From Fidelibacterota bacterium (GTDB taxonomy: Bacteria; Fidelibacterota; UBA2242), in contig JADHYC010000008.1 in NCBI GenBank assembly GCA_016782645.1, positions 1 through 52,415 on the forward strand: a stretch of 52,415 nucleotides of DNA, written 5' to 3'. A model generated the notes under the pieces. The model had not been told where the DNA came from. It searched no databases and saw nothing but the letters and a program-made list of their open reading frames with translations. This document shows, in pieces, positions 42,704-51,740 of this stretch (the stretch's first letter is position 1; every line of letters starts with the position of its first letter). The position numbers were made by a program, and so were the translations under genes.

Positions 42704-44848
42704 TTATTTAATCACAAGAAATTTACCCTTAAATATATTACCAGTATTAATATCTTTTACTGTAAATATATATAAACCTGTTGCAATTGCCTGATCATAT
42801 CTTGATACAAGATCCCAGGCATGTTCACCTCCGGGAAATACTGTATTTCCAAATGAAAATTGCTCGTACCATTTTATATCTTGTCCATGATAATCCATTC
42901 CATGATGGATGAATTTGTCCACTAGATCCCCTGCTATTGAATATATCCGAACTTCACAATTACTTGGTAAATTGTAGAAGAATAGTTTTCTTTCTCGTTC
43001 AAAACTGCCGTCCCATAAGGCATTAGCACGATATGGATTCGGATAAACGCCTATTTTACTCTTTTCATCTACTGGTTGATCTGGGGTTCCAGGACTAACT
43101 ATAGTTAAATTTTGCAATTTGCTGCTCTCAAGGCTACCGAGACGTAACTTTACATCTCCACTGTCAAACGCAGTTACACTAAATGCATACTGCCAGCCGT
43201 TGTGCAAATTGTCTATTTCCAGTTTATATCTAAATACAATAGTATCAATTTCTCCAGATTCTGTTTCAATGTACTCAATAATTGGCTCTGACATATAAAT
43301 GCTATCCAATCCGGTATCATAGAACAATCCGTCTTTATTATCAAATTCTCCTACTAGTCCCATATCAGTTGTAATACCTGAGGTGGATTGATCAGCACCG
43401 ATAAACGAGCGATAAACTCTGTAACCCTCAAAATCACTACTTTTAGTAATCAGATCAATAGATTCTTCAGACCTACTATCCCATAGCAGTGTAACTTTAG
43501 AATTTCCTGGAATCGCTTTGAGATAAGGAGGCATCGGAGGCGTTGGTAGAATATAGCGGTCCAGTTTTCCATTTCCATTTATATCTTCAGTAGAATCTGT
43601 TTCAGCATAATCCAGAATCCCATTGCGGTTCGAATCCTCTCCGTGATATGCCCTGTATGCCCACCAGTTATTTTCAATAAGATTTTGTTTAGCCCTTTTA
43701 TCATCTACTGTGCTGGGATTAATACCCGCCTTCTTTGCACAGACAAAAGCAAAAACAACATTGATGGAAGAATCAGGGGGAATAGATGCAAATGGTCCGG
43801 TTGTGATCAAGCTCATTCGATTGCCAGGTTTCTGGAAAATAGCTGCATCAAAATAACTATCAGTGATTGATTCTGTCATTCTCTGATACCTGCTTCCTTC
43901 ATCAGAAGGCGCTCTATCTTCATCAGAATCTCCACCACTAAACAACCACCAGTTGTGAAAAACATCCCCTTGATAATTTGGATCCCCTGCAACAGGATCT
44001 GCACCTAAAAAAGCAACAGCAACATAACTGTCTGTAAAACCGGGATCTCCATTATAATCGTAGCAATAGACTAATTTCATGCTATCGTTATCAACATATC
44101 CAACACCTGCATGCAGATAAAATGGTGATCCTACCCGCGGCGGTGTTATATTAGTGTTTCTTACAACAAGATCCGACCACAACCCAACATAAACATCCCG
44201 TAAAGTATCATCCCAAATATTTGAAATGGAGTAGTTAAAGATAATAAAAGCATCAGCAAACGGATAATTCCAAGCGTATGTTTCAAGGTGAATACCAAGC
44301 CCCAATGGGTAATGATATGGTATTTGAATACTTGTACCTGGTACTATTGTATTTGTATCGGTAAAATCTGCAATAAAGTCCTGGTGGCTTATAGCATCAA
44401 TCGAAAAAAATTTATCTTCAGGTATTGATGATCTCTCCATAACTCGATCTGAGAGGTCAGCTGAACTTGTAAACTCAAAATTTATCGAGCCACCTCCGCC
44501 TAAACGAGGTGTGTTAAAAGCACCAGTACTTACATGAATTCCACTTGGAATGATAGCTCCAACCCATAATCCTCCAACAAATAAATGTTCAATACCGGAT
44601 CCTTTAGGATATTCGCAAGATGGTTGATCAACAGGCATCTGTTCAACAAATCCATCTCCAATAGTGCCAAAATTGCTGATTGTCACTCCGATATTACCAA
44701 CTGTTGTAAATTTCGAATCGTCATCAACTGCAACTTTTGATAGCGGACTATGGTTTTGATCTATTGAAACATTCTGAGCGATTAAATAGATAGGCAAAAA
44801 TAAGAAAAAGATAAATATTGTTTTCGAACCCGTATTACTTTTTTCCAT
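42704..44848 (-). CDS. large secreted protein with type IX-like C-terminal domain; first gene of the surface operon
   Basis: The 714-residue protein has a signal peptide (cut near LIAQ). The main part begins TVGNIGVTISNFGTIGDG, then GLWVGAIIPSG, typical of a large family of FCB secreted proteins without known function. DSNRNGILDYAETDSTED and INGNGKLD are EF-hand-like loops. An FN3-like unit follows (GNSKVTLLWDSRSEES, YEFSV-like WQYAFSVTAFDSGDV). The end, VYPNPYRANA, CEVRIYSIAGDLVDKF, GLYIFTVKD, KFLVIK, is a sorting-domain variant. It opens the operon and lies back to back with a broken TonB receptor, so the operon promoter must be in 44849-44990. Confidence 0.78.
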   Translation of the reverse strand: MEKSNTGSKTIFIFFLFLPIYLIAQNVSIDQNHSPLSKVAVDDDSKFTTVGNIGVTISNFGTIGDGFVEQMPVDQPSCEYPKGSGIEHLFVGGLWVGAIIPSGIHVSTGAFNTPRLGGGGSINFEFTSSADLSDRVMERSSIPEDKFFSIDAISHQDFIADFTDTNTIVPGTSIQIPYHYPLGLGIHLETYAWNYPFADAFIIFNYSISNIWDDTLRDVYVGLWSDLVVRNTNITPPRVGSPFYLHAGVGYVDNDSMKLVYCYDYNGDPGFTDSYVAVAFLGADPVAGDPNYQGDVFHNWWLFSGGDSDEDRAPSDEGSRYQRMTESITDSYFDAAIFQKPGNRMSLITTGPFASIPPDSSINVVFAFVCAKKAGINPSTVDDKRAKQNLIENNWWAYRAYHGEDSNRNGILDYAETDSTEDINGNGKLDRYILPTPPMPPYLKAIPGNSKVTLLWDSRSEESIDLITKSSDFEGYRVYRSFIGADQSTSGITTDMGLVGEFDNKDGLFYDTGLDSIYMSEPIIEYIETESGEIDTIVFRYKLEIDNLHNGWQYAFSVTAFDSGDVKLRLGSLESSKLQNLTIVSPGTPDQPVDEKSKIGVYPNPYRANALWDGSFERERKLFFYNLPSNCEVRIYSIAGDLVDKFIHHGMDYHGQDIKWYEQFSFGNTVFPGGEHAWDLVSRYDQAIATGLYIFTVKDINTGNIFKGKFLVIK

Positions 44849-44989
44849 TTTCCTTTTTTAACATGATACAATCATTATGGATAACGATAAAATCTACAAA
44901 AAGTATCTTCAATCAAAAAGTAAAAAATTTAAGTCTCATATTAAGTCTCATATAGTGAATTGGAGAAATAATATAATTTGTTTTAGTTC

Positions 44990-45889
44990 CATAATCAAAT
45001 ACTTTTTTGCTTATGGTTCTCCTAATGAATCTTTGAAACTTGAACAAACAAGTGATATTGGGTTAGGTGCAGGGTACAGAGGTGAAATTGCAGATATTCC
45101 TCTTAATGCTAAATACAATTTTTATCACATCGCATTCAAAGGAAAAGCACTTCAAATAACTGAACCAGAAAAAGCAAATACTCCAGGATATGATTACAAT
45201 GGTCGTCAGTATATTCCAATTGGTGAATCAACTTACTCGGGACATGAGCTTGCTTGTCAATACCGATTTACCATTTAATCTTAAGGTTGGCTTCAATATG
45301 AGCATTGCACACAATCTATGGGGTGAACTAGAAGACTCAGAAAGTGCTCAGTCCTTGTATTCAGCAGATAAAGTAGTGGCAGGTGTTGATTTTGTTGATT
45401 CTTTATACAGGAAAATCAAACTATAATAATAATGGTGTATGGGATCCGGGTGAAGAAGAACTCCATAAAAAATTCGTGAACAAATTTGATCGGAAGGTTG
45501 AAGTTGGAATGCCTCAAACAATTTTCGGTGGTACACTCAATTATACTATGAGTGGATTATCCATTAGAGCTGTTGTACATTATTACAGTAATATCTATGT
45601 TATGGAAAATAGCAGTAAAGTTCTTGTAGCCAATAAGGATAAAGAAATATTTGGAGAATATACTGACAATAGTAACACAAAAGAAGCAGATCGAGTTTAT
45701 ACATGGAGTGAAACAATTCAACCTGTAACTGTTGTTGACTACCGTTTTGTAGCTGTAGGATTCCCACTTAATGTCTCACTTCATATTAACAATATCTTGG
45801 ATACTGAATATTGGCAAACAGGTGACTCATACGGATTTAAACCTGGTGCAGCAAGAACTATCTTACTAAACGCTGGTATTACTTTCTAA
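44990..45889 (+). pseudogene. truncated, frameshifted TonB-dependent receptor
   Basis: Three plus-strand frame pieces join into the C-terminal third of a receptor: ESLKLEQTSDIGLGAGYRGE and GRQYIPIGESTYSGHEL, then (after a frame change near 45262) LPFNLKVGFNMSIAHNLWGEL, then (after another near 45410) KVEVGMPQTIFGGTLNYTM, and finally LHINNILDTEYWQ and TILLNAGITF, a typical barrel end. The signal peptide, plug and first half of the barrel are missing. It ends in a good terminator. It is a dead gene, probably left by a deletion when the neighbouring surface operon formed. Confidence 0.75.
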
Positions 45890-45910
45890 CAAGTTAATTG
45901 GATAATGCTA

Positions 45911-45937
45911 AAAGGGCTGGTTCTACCAGCCCTTTTT
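45911..45937. terminator. bidirectional rho-independent terminator
   Basis: AAAGGGCTGG, loop TTCTA, CCAGCCCTTTTT forms a 10-bp GC-rich stem with T-runs on both strands. It ends the broken receptor on the plus strand and the epimerase gene on the minus strand. Confidence 0.9.
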
Positions 45938-45963
45938 AATATCGTAGTACACTAGTTATTTTT

Positions 45964-47097
45964 TCAAACCTCTTTTACACCAATACCCGGTCTATCACTT
46001 AGAACCAATTTCCCATCTATAACTTTTACACCCTCGTATGGATCATTAGAAATAAGCAGATTACCGTCAAGGTCGGCATAATCAATTAAAGACGAAAGCT
46101 GAGCAGCCGCTGAGACCCCAACAGAACTTTCAATCATACACCCTATCATGATCTTCATATTTAGAGATTTAGCCAACCAGATCATTCTAAGTGCTTCCTG
46201 CAGTCCTCCTGCTTTCATTATCTTGATGTTAATACCATCGTATGCTTCTGCAAGTTTAGGTATATCTGAAGCTGTTTTAACCGCTTCATCCGCAATAATA
46301 GGAACCTCCACCCTGTCTCTAAGCCAGCGAGTTTCCTCAAGCATTTCCGATGGCATTGGCTGTTCGATAAATTCCACACCATTTTTCATCAACCACTCAA
46401 TCTCTTTAATTGCTATCTCTTTATCTTTCCAACCTTCATTAGCATCAACGCGTATCAGTTTATCCGGCGCAACTGAACGAACTGCTTCTATCAGCTCTTT
46501 ATCATTCTTTTTTCCGACTTTGACCTTCAGAATTTTATATGGTGCAGCCTCTCTTGTCTTTTGTTTAACAACTTCAGGAGTATCAATTCCGATTGAAAAA
46601 GAAGTTAAAGGTAACTTCGTATGATCAAGTCCCCATAATCTATAAAGCGGTATATTTAGCGCCTTTCCGATCCAATCCATAAGAGCAATATCCAAAGCGG
46701 CTTTTGCAGCTGTTTGTGCCGTTGTTAAACTCTTAATATCATAACTTAGTTGAACATACTCCCAGGGATTGCACTTTTCAAAAAGAGGAATAGACTTTTT
46801 AATTACTTCAATAGTGGACTCCGGAGTTTCATTATATCGTATATTTGGAGCCGCTTCTCCTATCCCAATAATTCCATCCTTCTCAAGATAGACAAAAACA
46901 TCATCTTTATAGTTACTCGAATTACGGGAAATTGTCCACGTGTGCGTTAAATTTAATCTCTTAACTTCAAATTTTACATTCATACCCTTCTCCGTAGTTA
47001 CTCTCTTACTGCTACATGAAATTCCCGGGATGCTACCGGCTACTCCTACAGCTACAGTTGCCAGTCCGATTGTTTCAAAAAATTCTCTGCGCTTCAT
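45964..47097 (-). CDS. dipeptide (L-Ala-D/L-Glu) epimerase-like enolase-superfamily enzyme, exported
   Basis: The 377-residue protein begins with MKRREFF and a hydrophobic stretch ending in GISC (C28), so it looks like a Tat-exported lipoprotein. The catalytic KxK pair is K191/K193 (LKVKVG), the metal ligands are D218 (RVDANEGW), E245 (FIEQP) and D270 (IADEAV), and the opposite base is K295 (IKIMKAGG). These are the dipeptide epimerase features. Such enzymes invert one residue of murein-derived or other dipeptides. An envelope location fits peptidoglycan recycling. The precise dipeptide cannot be read. Confidence 0.88.
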   Translation of the reverse strand: MKRREFFETIGLATVAVGVAGSIPGISCSSKRVTTEKGMNVKFEVKRLNLTHTWTISRNSSNYKDDVFVYLEKDGIIGIGEAAPNIRYNETPESTIEVIKKSIPLFEKCNPWEYVQLSYDIKSLTTAQTAAKAALDIALMDWIGKALNIPLYRLWGLDHTKLPLTSFSIGIDTPEVVKQKTREAAPYKILKVKVGKKNDKELIEAVRSVAPDKLIRVDANEGWKDKEIAIKEIEWLMKNGVEFIEQPMPSEMLEETRWLRDRVEVPIIADEAVKTASDIPKLAEAYDGINIKIMKAGGLQEALRMIWLAKSLNMKIMIGCMIESSVGVSAAAQLSSLIDYADLDGNLLISNDPYEGVKVIDGKLVLSDRPGIGVKEV

Positions 47098-47144
47098 GAT
47101 TATTTACTCCCTTTAAAATCATCAGACAAAATTTAATTGTTTAT

Positions 47145-47335
47145 GCATTCCAGACAAACAGAAATGTATGCCTAACCGCATTAGCAAGTAGTAGCCCCGA
47201 CTTATCGGGGCGATATATTTATAGATTATTGAGGTCTCAACCCCAAACTCCAATAAGAGTGACATGTAATTGATTATTGTGCTAATACACAAATAACATA
47301 TCACCCCTACAGGGTTAAAATGTTCATTTTTTCCA
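47145..47335. repeat. possible dispersed REP-like repeat with GC-rich hairpins
   Basis: GCCCCGA and TCGGGGC (47194-47211) make a perfect 7-bp hairpin with loop CTTA, out of place in AT-rich DNA. A second GC-rich patch, CACCCCTACAGGGTT, lies at 47302-47315. The sequence between them holds no gene. The layout resembles intergenic repeats found in many copies in FCB genomes, but only one copy is in this window, so repetition is inferred. Confidence 0.4.
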
Positions 47336-47370
47336 CTTTCTCTTTTTTTTCAATCCCTAAGTTTTTGTGC

Positions 47371-47399
47371 TTGTAATAGTGCATAATATTGTGTATAAT
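47371..47399 (+). promoter_or_regulatory. sigma-70-type promoter of the toxin-antitoxin operon
   Basis: TTGTAA (47371-47376) and TATAAT (47394-47399) are 17 bp apart, which is ideal. Around the -10 box an imperfect inverted repeat (GTGTATA and TATACAT) could be the operator where the antitoxin binds and represses. Confidence 0.7.
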
Positions 47400-47432
47400 C
47401 AGTGAGTATACATACGAGCATGAGGAGGTTTT

Positions 47433-47675
47433 ATGGATACAGTTAGATTAAACATCACTCTTCCAAAGAATCTAGCAGAACAATTGGAACAATACGCCAG
47501 AGATAGGGGAAAAAGTTCCTTTATAGCTAAATCAATTGAAGAAAGATGTAAGATGATAGAAAGGCAAAGATTGACACAACTTCTATCAGAGGGGTATCAA
47601 AAGACTAAAGCTGAAGGTGTTTCGATCACACAAGAATTTGAATCGTCAGATCTAGAGGGATGGAATGAATATTAA
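47433..47675 (+). CDS. ribbon-helix-helix antitoxin (MazE-like)
   Basis: The 80-residue protein has an RHH domain (VRLNITLPKNLAEQLEQYARDR, residues 4-25, and KSSFIAKSIEERCK) followed by a helical acidic tail (EFESSDLEGWNEY) that would hold the toxin. GAGGAGG lies just before the ATG. The stop overlaps the toxin start by 11 bp, as usual in such pairs. It would bind the operon promoter and repress it together with the toxin. Confidence 0.88.
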   Translation: MDTVRLNITLPKNLAEQLEQYARDRGKSSFIAKSIEERCKMIERQRLTQLLSEGYQKTKAEGVSITQEFESSDLEGWNEY

Positions 47676-48006
47676 AAGATGTGGAATTTATATTGCATGT
47701 CTCGATCCAGTGATTGGAAAAGAAATATCCAAAACCCGTCCTGTGGTTGTTATATCCAATGATATTAACAATAAATATGCAGGAACTGTGACTATACTTC
47801 CTATCACGTCTAAAAACCTGAATAAAATATACCCGTTTGAGGTATTTTTACCAAGAGGAGAAGGCAATCTCCCCAAAGATTCTAAAGTCAAGGCAGATCA
47901 GATTCGCACACTTGATAAATCAAGAATAATATCAGAATTGGGAATAATTGAATCTCAATATATTAAAAAAATTGAAAAAGCGATGGCAATTCATCTGGAC
48001 CTTTAG
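47665..48006 (+). CDS. mazF: MazF/PemK-family mRNA interferase toxin
   Basis: The 113-residue protein has the MazF landmarks: GIYIACLDPVIGKEISKTRPVVVIS, TILPITSK, KVKADQIRTLDKSRI, then a C-terminal helix (KKIEKAMAIHLDL). MazF toxins cleave mRNA at short sites and slow growth. The start overlaps the antitoxin gene end. The gene ends 33 bp before the end of the convergent apbE gene. Confidence 0.92.
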   Translation: MNIKRCGIYIACLDPVIGKEISKTRPVVVISNDINNKYAGTVTILPITSKNLNKIYPFEVFLPRGEGNLPKDSKVKADQIRTLDKSRIISELGIIESQYIKKIEKAMAIHLDL

Positions 48007-48038
48007 AAGAATGCTTACACATAAAATCATGTTGTAGT

Positions 48039-49085
48039 TTATCGCCTTTCCTTGCAAAGATATATACGAAATCCTTTCGACATAAAAGTTTTCCCATCTG
48101 CCCTCACCCAGAGAGCCTCACAATTTGGATATTTTTTAATTATGTCAAGTCCTGCAGTAACCCCTGCAACAAACAATCCAGTTGCAAGCGCATCAGCAAG
48201 CTCGGTTGTTGGTGCTATTACTGTAACTGATTGACAAGAATCTGCCGGAAAACCTGTTTTAGGATTCAGTAGGTGATGGATACGTCTGTTGTTATAAAAA
48301 TAATATTTTTGATAATCCCCTGAAGTTGTAACTGCTCCTTCTGAAATTTCGATAATATTAATAAAAGTGTTTGGCTTACGAGGGTTCTGTATTCCTACTT
48401 GCCATGGTTTCCCATCTTTTCTTGAAATGACTCTAAGATCCCCACCTGCATTAATAAGCGTTCCTGCCACTCCTTTTTTCAATAGAATCTCAATTGCTCT
48501 ATCTACAGCATAGCCTTTGGCTATCCCACCCATTGTTACTCTTATTTTAGAATACAATGCTGATAGTGTTGATTTTTTATAGTTAATTTTCAAATTTTTA
48601 TAACCAACAAATGAGAGTAATTCTTTAACAATAGACGAATCAGGAGGAATAAGGGAATCTCCTCTAAACCTAAAAAGAGGAAGCAAAACTCCTACAGTTA
48701 TATCAAAAGCACCATTTGTTTTTTCAGATACATTCAGGCTCCTTTGTATGAGTTCCAAAACCTCAACCGGCATTCCTGTTTCATTATTTTTTCTATTGTT
48801 AAAAGCATAAAGGGGACTTTGTGGATTTCCTTCATAAAATAGAGAAGCAATACGTAAAATTTCATTAAAAGATTCATCTATCGCTTCGTTTGCTTTTGAC
48901 TCTGAAGTATCAAGAACTGTCATCTCAATGGTAGTTCCCATAGCAAAACGTGTAGATTGCACTTGGTGGAAAACTGGCTCTTTTGTACAAGAATTCAGGA
49001 GAATAGCCAAGAAGACCAGCCCGAATATACTGGTCAGGCGGGCACAAAGACACAAAAGATTTTTTATATAGCTTGTTTTTATCAT
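48039..49085 (-). CDS. apbE: FAD:protein FMN transferase, lipoprotein
   Basis: The 348-residue protein has a lipobox (LLNSC, C33), so it faces the periplasm. FAMGTTIEMTVLD, TMGGIAKGYAVDRAI, NAGGDLRV, TSGDYQKYY, HHLLNPKTGFPA and ADALATGLFVAG are the ApbE motifs in order. ApbE moves FMN from FAD onto a threonine of its targets. RnfG and RnfD are classic targets, and the rnf genes lie upstream on the same strand, so the link is direct. Between apbE and rseC are 137 bp without a gene. Confidence 0.95.
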   Translation of the reverse strand: MIKTSYIKNLLCLCARLTSIFGLVFLAILLNSCTKEPVFHQVQSTRFAMGTTIEMTVLDTSESKANEAIDESFNEILRIASLFYEGNPQSPLYAFNNRKNNETGMPVEVLELIQRSLNVSEKTNGAFDITVGVLLPLFRFRGDSLIPPDSSIVKELLSFVGYKNLKINYKKSTLSALYSKIRVTMGGIAKGYAVDRAIEILLKKGVAGTLINAGGDLRVISRKDGKPWQVGIQNPRKPNTFINIIEISEGAVTTSGDYQKYYFYNNRRIHHLLNPKTGFPADSCQSVTVIAPTTELADALATGLFVAGVTAGLDIIKKYPNCEALWVRADGKTFMSKGFRIYLCKERR

Positions 49086-49222
49086 TATTTATTTAGTAAC
49101 AAAATTTTATTTACCACTGTCTATTGAATGTTGACCATTAACCATTTACCATTTTCTATGCCAGAGGTATCCCCCTTGGGATTGGCCATTGGACAGTCTT
49201 CACGTTTCAATTTAATCACGTT

Positions 49223-49666
49223 TCAGCTTTTAACTTCTTTCATCTCAAATACATAAAATTTCTTCAAAGCCTTTCGCCTGCTCCAAATATTTGTTATATA
49301 TCCAAAAATGAGGAGAACTACAATTCCAATAATAAAGAGTACGATCTCATTAGGAACACCTAATACGGAAGATGATATAAATTGATTCGCTACTAACATG
49401 GAAATAAAAAAACCTAGTAACGGCAATCCATACTGCATTGAGGCTAATTTCAATTGATTAGAGCCCAATTGATCAATTAATACTTTATCTCCCACTTTTG
49501 CATTAAGTGTATTGCGGACATTTAAAATCCTTTTACCTGAATCATTTGGACGACATACAAATCTGGCGCCGCAGGAATGGCAGGCATCTTTCGTTTGAAG
49601 TTCTACAGAAGCAAATTCGCCTTTTAAATCTACTACTTCACCTAAGTCCAGATCTGAGTCATTCAT
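49223..49666 (-). CDS. RseC/MucC-family (SoxR-reducing system) protein
   Basis: The 147-residue protein starts with VVDLKGEFASVELQTKDAC. The cysteine pattern CHSCGARFVC follows, then VRNTLNAKVGDKVLID and two membrane helices (residues 78-95 and 105-125), which is the RseC layout. RseC-like proteins are linked with rnf operons and help to reduce SoxR in enteric bacteria; here the role is probably in Rnf assembly or redox. It starts 8 bp after the rnfB stop. Confidence 0.85.
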   Translation of the reverse strand: MNDSDLDLGEVVDLKGEFASVELQTKDACHSCGARFVCRPNDSGKRILNVRNTLNAKVGDKVLIDQLGSNQLKLASMQYGLPLLGFFISMLVANQFISSSVLGVPNEIVLFIIGIVVLLIFGYITNIWSRRKALKKFYVFEMKEVKS

Positions 49667-49673
49667 CTAAATC

Positions 49674-50492
49674 TTAAACCTCGTCTTTATGCCCAACAAT
49701 TACAATTGCCTTAGTAGGACATTTCTCTGTAGGTAGCACCAGCTCTTTTGTATATTTATCATAATCGACTTCTGCTAAATTATTCACAACACTAAAACCT
49801 TCACCTTCAACTGCACGCTCACAAATTTTGCAGCCTATACATGCATATTTACATACACTTCGTGAAGTTTTAGGATTATCCCTGTTATTACATAAAACAA
49901 AAATGTGATGACTAATTGGATGCAATTCAATTACATCTCTTGGACAAGCTTCGACACAATTTCCACAGCCAGTACATTTCTGACGATCAACAACCGGTAT
50001 TCTTTCAGAGTTCATCTTTATAGCATCAAAAGGACAAACGTCAACACAATCTCCATAGCCAATACATCCGTAACTACATGCACGCTCACCACCACTCACA
50101 AATGTTGCAGCAATACAGGACTGAATCCCCTCATATTCGGCTTTTTTCTTTACTATGGAATCGCCGCCCTGGCATATTACAACAGCGACCTGTCTTTCAC
50201 CCGGTTTAATCTCTACACCAAGAAGTTCTGCAATTTTTTCTGCTGCTTCGATTTCGCAAACAGGACATAACGTAATTTGAGCTTTTCCCTCTACAAGGTT
50301 TTCAGCAAAATTAGCACATCCGGCGTATCCGCAGCCACCACAGTTCACACCAGGTAAAAGGTCAATTGCTAACGCAATGCGAGGATCTTCTTCAACATGC
50401 AATTTTTTATTAGCTATGGCTAATCCCATAGACAGTAGTAAACCAAGTACTCCCATACTCAGGATAGCATATATGAGAGATGTATAATTCAT
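49674..50492 (-). CDS. rnfB: Rnf complex subunit RnfB (Fe-S electron carrier)
   Basis: The 272-residue protein has one N-terminal membrane helix, then a [4Fe-4S] motif (GVNCGGCGYAGC plus LCPVC). Two ferredoxin-type cluster sets follow (CIGYGDCVDVCPF and CTGCGNCVEACPR), and a last set (CKYACIGCKIC). RnfB accepts electrons from ferredoxin and hands them on within Rnf, which couples this to ion movement. It is in the order rnfG-E-A-B with rseC next. Confidence 0.95.
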   Translation of the reverse strand: MNYTSLIYAILSMGVLGLLLSMGLAIANKKLHVEEDPRIALAIDLLPGVNCGGCGYAGCANFAENLVEGKAQITLCPVCEIEAAEKIAELLGVEIKPGERQVAVVICQGGDSIVKKKAEYEGIQSCIAATFVSGGERACSYGCIGYGDCVDVCPFDAIKMNSERIPVVDRQKCTGCGNCVEACPRDVIELHPISHHIFVLCNNRDNPKTSRSVCKYACIGCKICERAVEGEGFSVVNNLAEVDYDKYTKELVLPTEKCPTKAIVIVGHKDEV

Positions 50493-50513
50493 TCTCCGAC
50501 TCCTAATAAAATG

Positions 50514-51086
50514 TCAAATTAATCCCGCAAATCCCATAAATGCCAGAGCAAGACAACCGGCAACTATCATAGTTATTGGTGCACCTTTAAAATATTCCGG
50601 TACATCAGCCAGATCCAATTGCTCACGAATTCCAGCCATAATAACTATCGCCATTGTGAATCCGGCTCCGGCGCTAAATCCAAATACTACACTCTCTATA
50701 AAATTATACTCCTTTATCACAAGAAAAAGTGCAACTCCAAGAATTGCACAATTAGTTGTAATAAGCGGAAGATATATTCCCAATGCATCATAAAGCGGCT
50801 TACTTACTTTTCTCACAAACATCTCAACAAGCTGAACTAACGAAGCAATAACAAGTATAAAGGAAACAATCCTTAAAAATTCCAGATGCAGTCCAACTAA
50901 TATATAGTGATTGATTAACCAGGAAACAGATGCCGCCAAAGTCATAACGAAAGTTGTCGCCATTCCCATACTCAGCGACGGACTTATTTTCTTTGAAACG
51001 CCAACGAAAGGACAGATACCAAGAAACTGTATTAGAACATAGTTATTTACAATTGCTGCTGAAATAAATATTAGAATAAGTTTCAT
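50514..51086 (-). CDS. rnfA: Rnf complex membrane subunit RnfA
   Basis: The 190-residue, six-helix membrane protein has VNNYVLIQFLGICPFVGVSK, TNCAILGVALFLVI and GFSAGAGFTMAIVIMAGIREQL, the RnfA/NqrE signatures. Together with RnfE it holds a [2Fe-2S] cluster between Cys residues on both membrane faces. It lies between rnfE (41 bp upstream) and rnfB (21 bp downstream). Confidence 0.95.
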   Translation of the reverse strand: MKLILIFISAAIVNNYVLIQFLGICPFVGVSKKISPSLSMGMATTFVMTLAASVSWLINHYILVGLHLEFLRIVSFILVIASLVQLVEMFVRKVSKPLYDALGIYLPLITTNCAILGVALFLVIKEYNFIESVVFGFSAGAGFTMAIVIMAGIREQLDLADVPEYFKGAPITMIVAGCLALAFMGFAGLI

Positions 51087-51127
51087 ATTAATCCCTTAAT
51101 TTTTAATAACCGCCAAGGTGGTTCAAA

Positions 51128-51739
51128 TTAGCATTTTCTTTTTGATGAAATCCAATTAAATATTCCTATCATTAATCCCAGAGTTAAAAATGCACCGGGA
51201 GGAAGACCCATTACCATCCATGGTTGAAAACTCGCTGGCATTATCTGAAAAGAAAATATCGTCCCGGAACCTAACAATTCCCTTATTGATCCTAATACAA
51301 TGAGAGTCAAAGTAAAACCAATACTTATTCCAAAAGCATCAATAATCGCTCTATGAACAGGATTCTTTGAAGCAAATGCTTCCTGGCGACCTAATACAAT
51401 ACAATTCACAACAATCAGGGGAACAAACGGACCTAACGACTTACTAATATCAGGAAAGAATGCTGCCAAAGTTAGATCTGTTACCGTTACAAATGTGGCT
51501 ATAACAATTATAAATGTCGGTATACGAACTTCCTTAGGGATAATTTTCCGAATGAGAGAAATAAGAGTGCTCGAACACACCAGTGTAAAAATAACCGCCA
51601 AACCCATTGAAAGTCCATTAATAGCGCTGTTTGTAACAGCAAGAGTTGGACATAAGCCGAGAAGCATCACTAAAACAGGATTTTCTTTCCAGAATCCTTT
51701 TAAAAACTCCGCAAATAGAGATACTTTTTCTTTTGCCAT
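51128..51739 (-). CDS. rnfE: Rnf complex membrane subunit RnfE
   Basis: The 203-residue, six-helix membrane protein has WKENPVLVMLLGLCPTLAVT, VNCIVLGRQEAFASKNPV and GSIRELLGSGTIF, the RnfE/NqrD signatures. It is the sister of RnfA in the complex. The ATG at 51739 comes one base after the rnfG stop, so translation is coupled. Confidence 0.95.
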   Translation of the reverse strand: MAKEKVSLFAEFLKGFWKENPVLVMLLGLCPTLAVTNSAINGLSMGLAVIFTLVCSSTLISLIRKIIPKEVRIPTFIIVIATFVTVTDLTLAAFFPDISKSLGPFVPLIVVNCIVLGRQEAFASKNPVHRAIIDAFGISIGFTLTLIVLGSIRELLGSGTIFSFQIMPASFQPWMVMGLPPGAFLTLGLMIGIFNWISSKRKC

Positions 51740-51740
51740 T

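Noticed and set aside
47122..47304. 60-codon minus-strand frame
   Set aside because: It lies over the GC-rich repeat block and has no ribosome site or known pattern.
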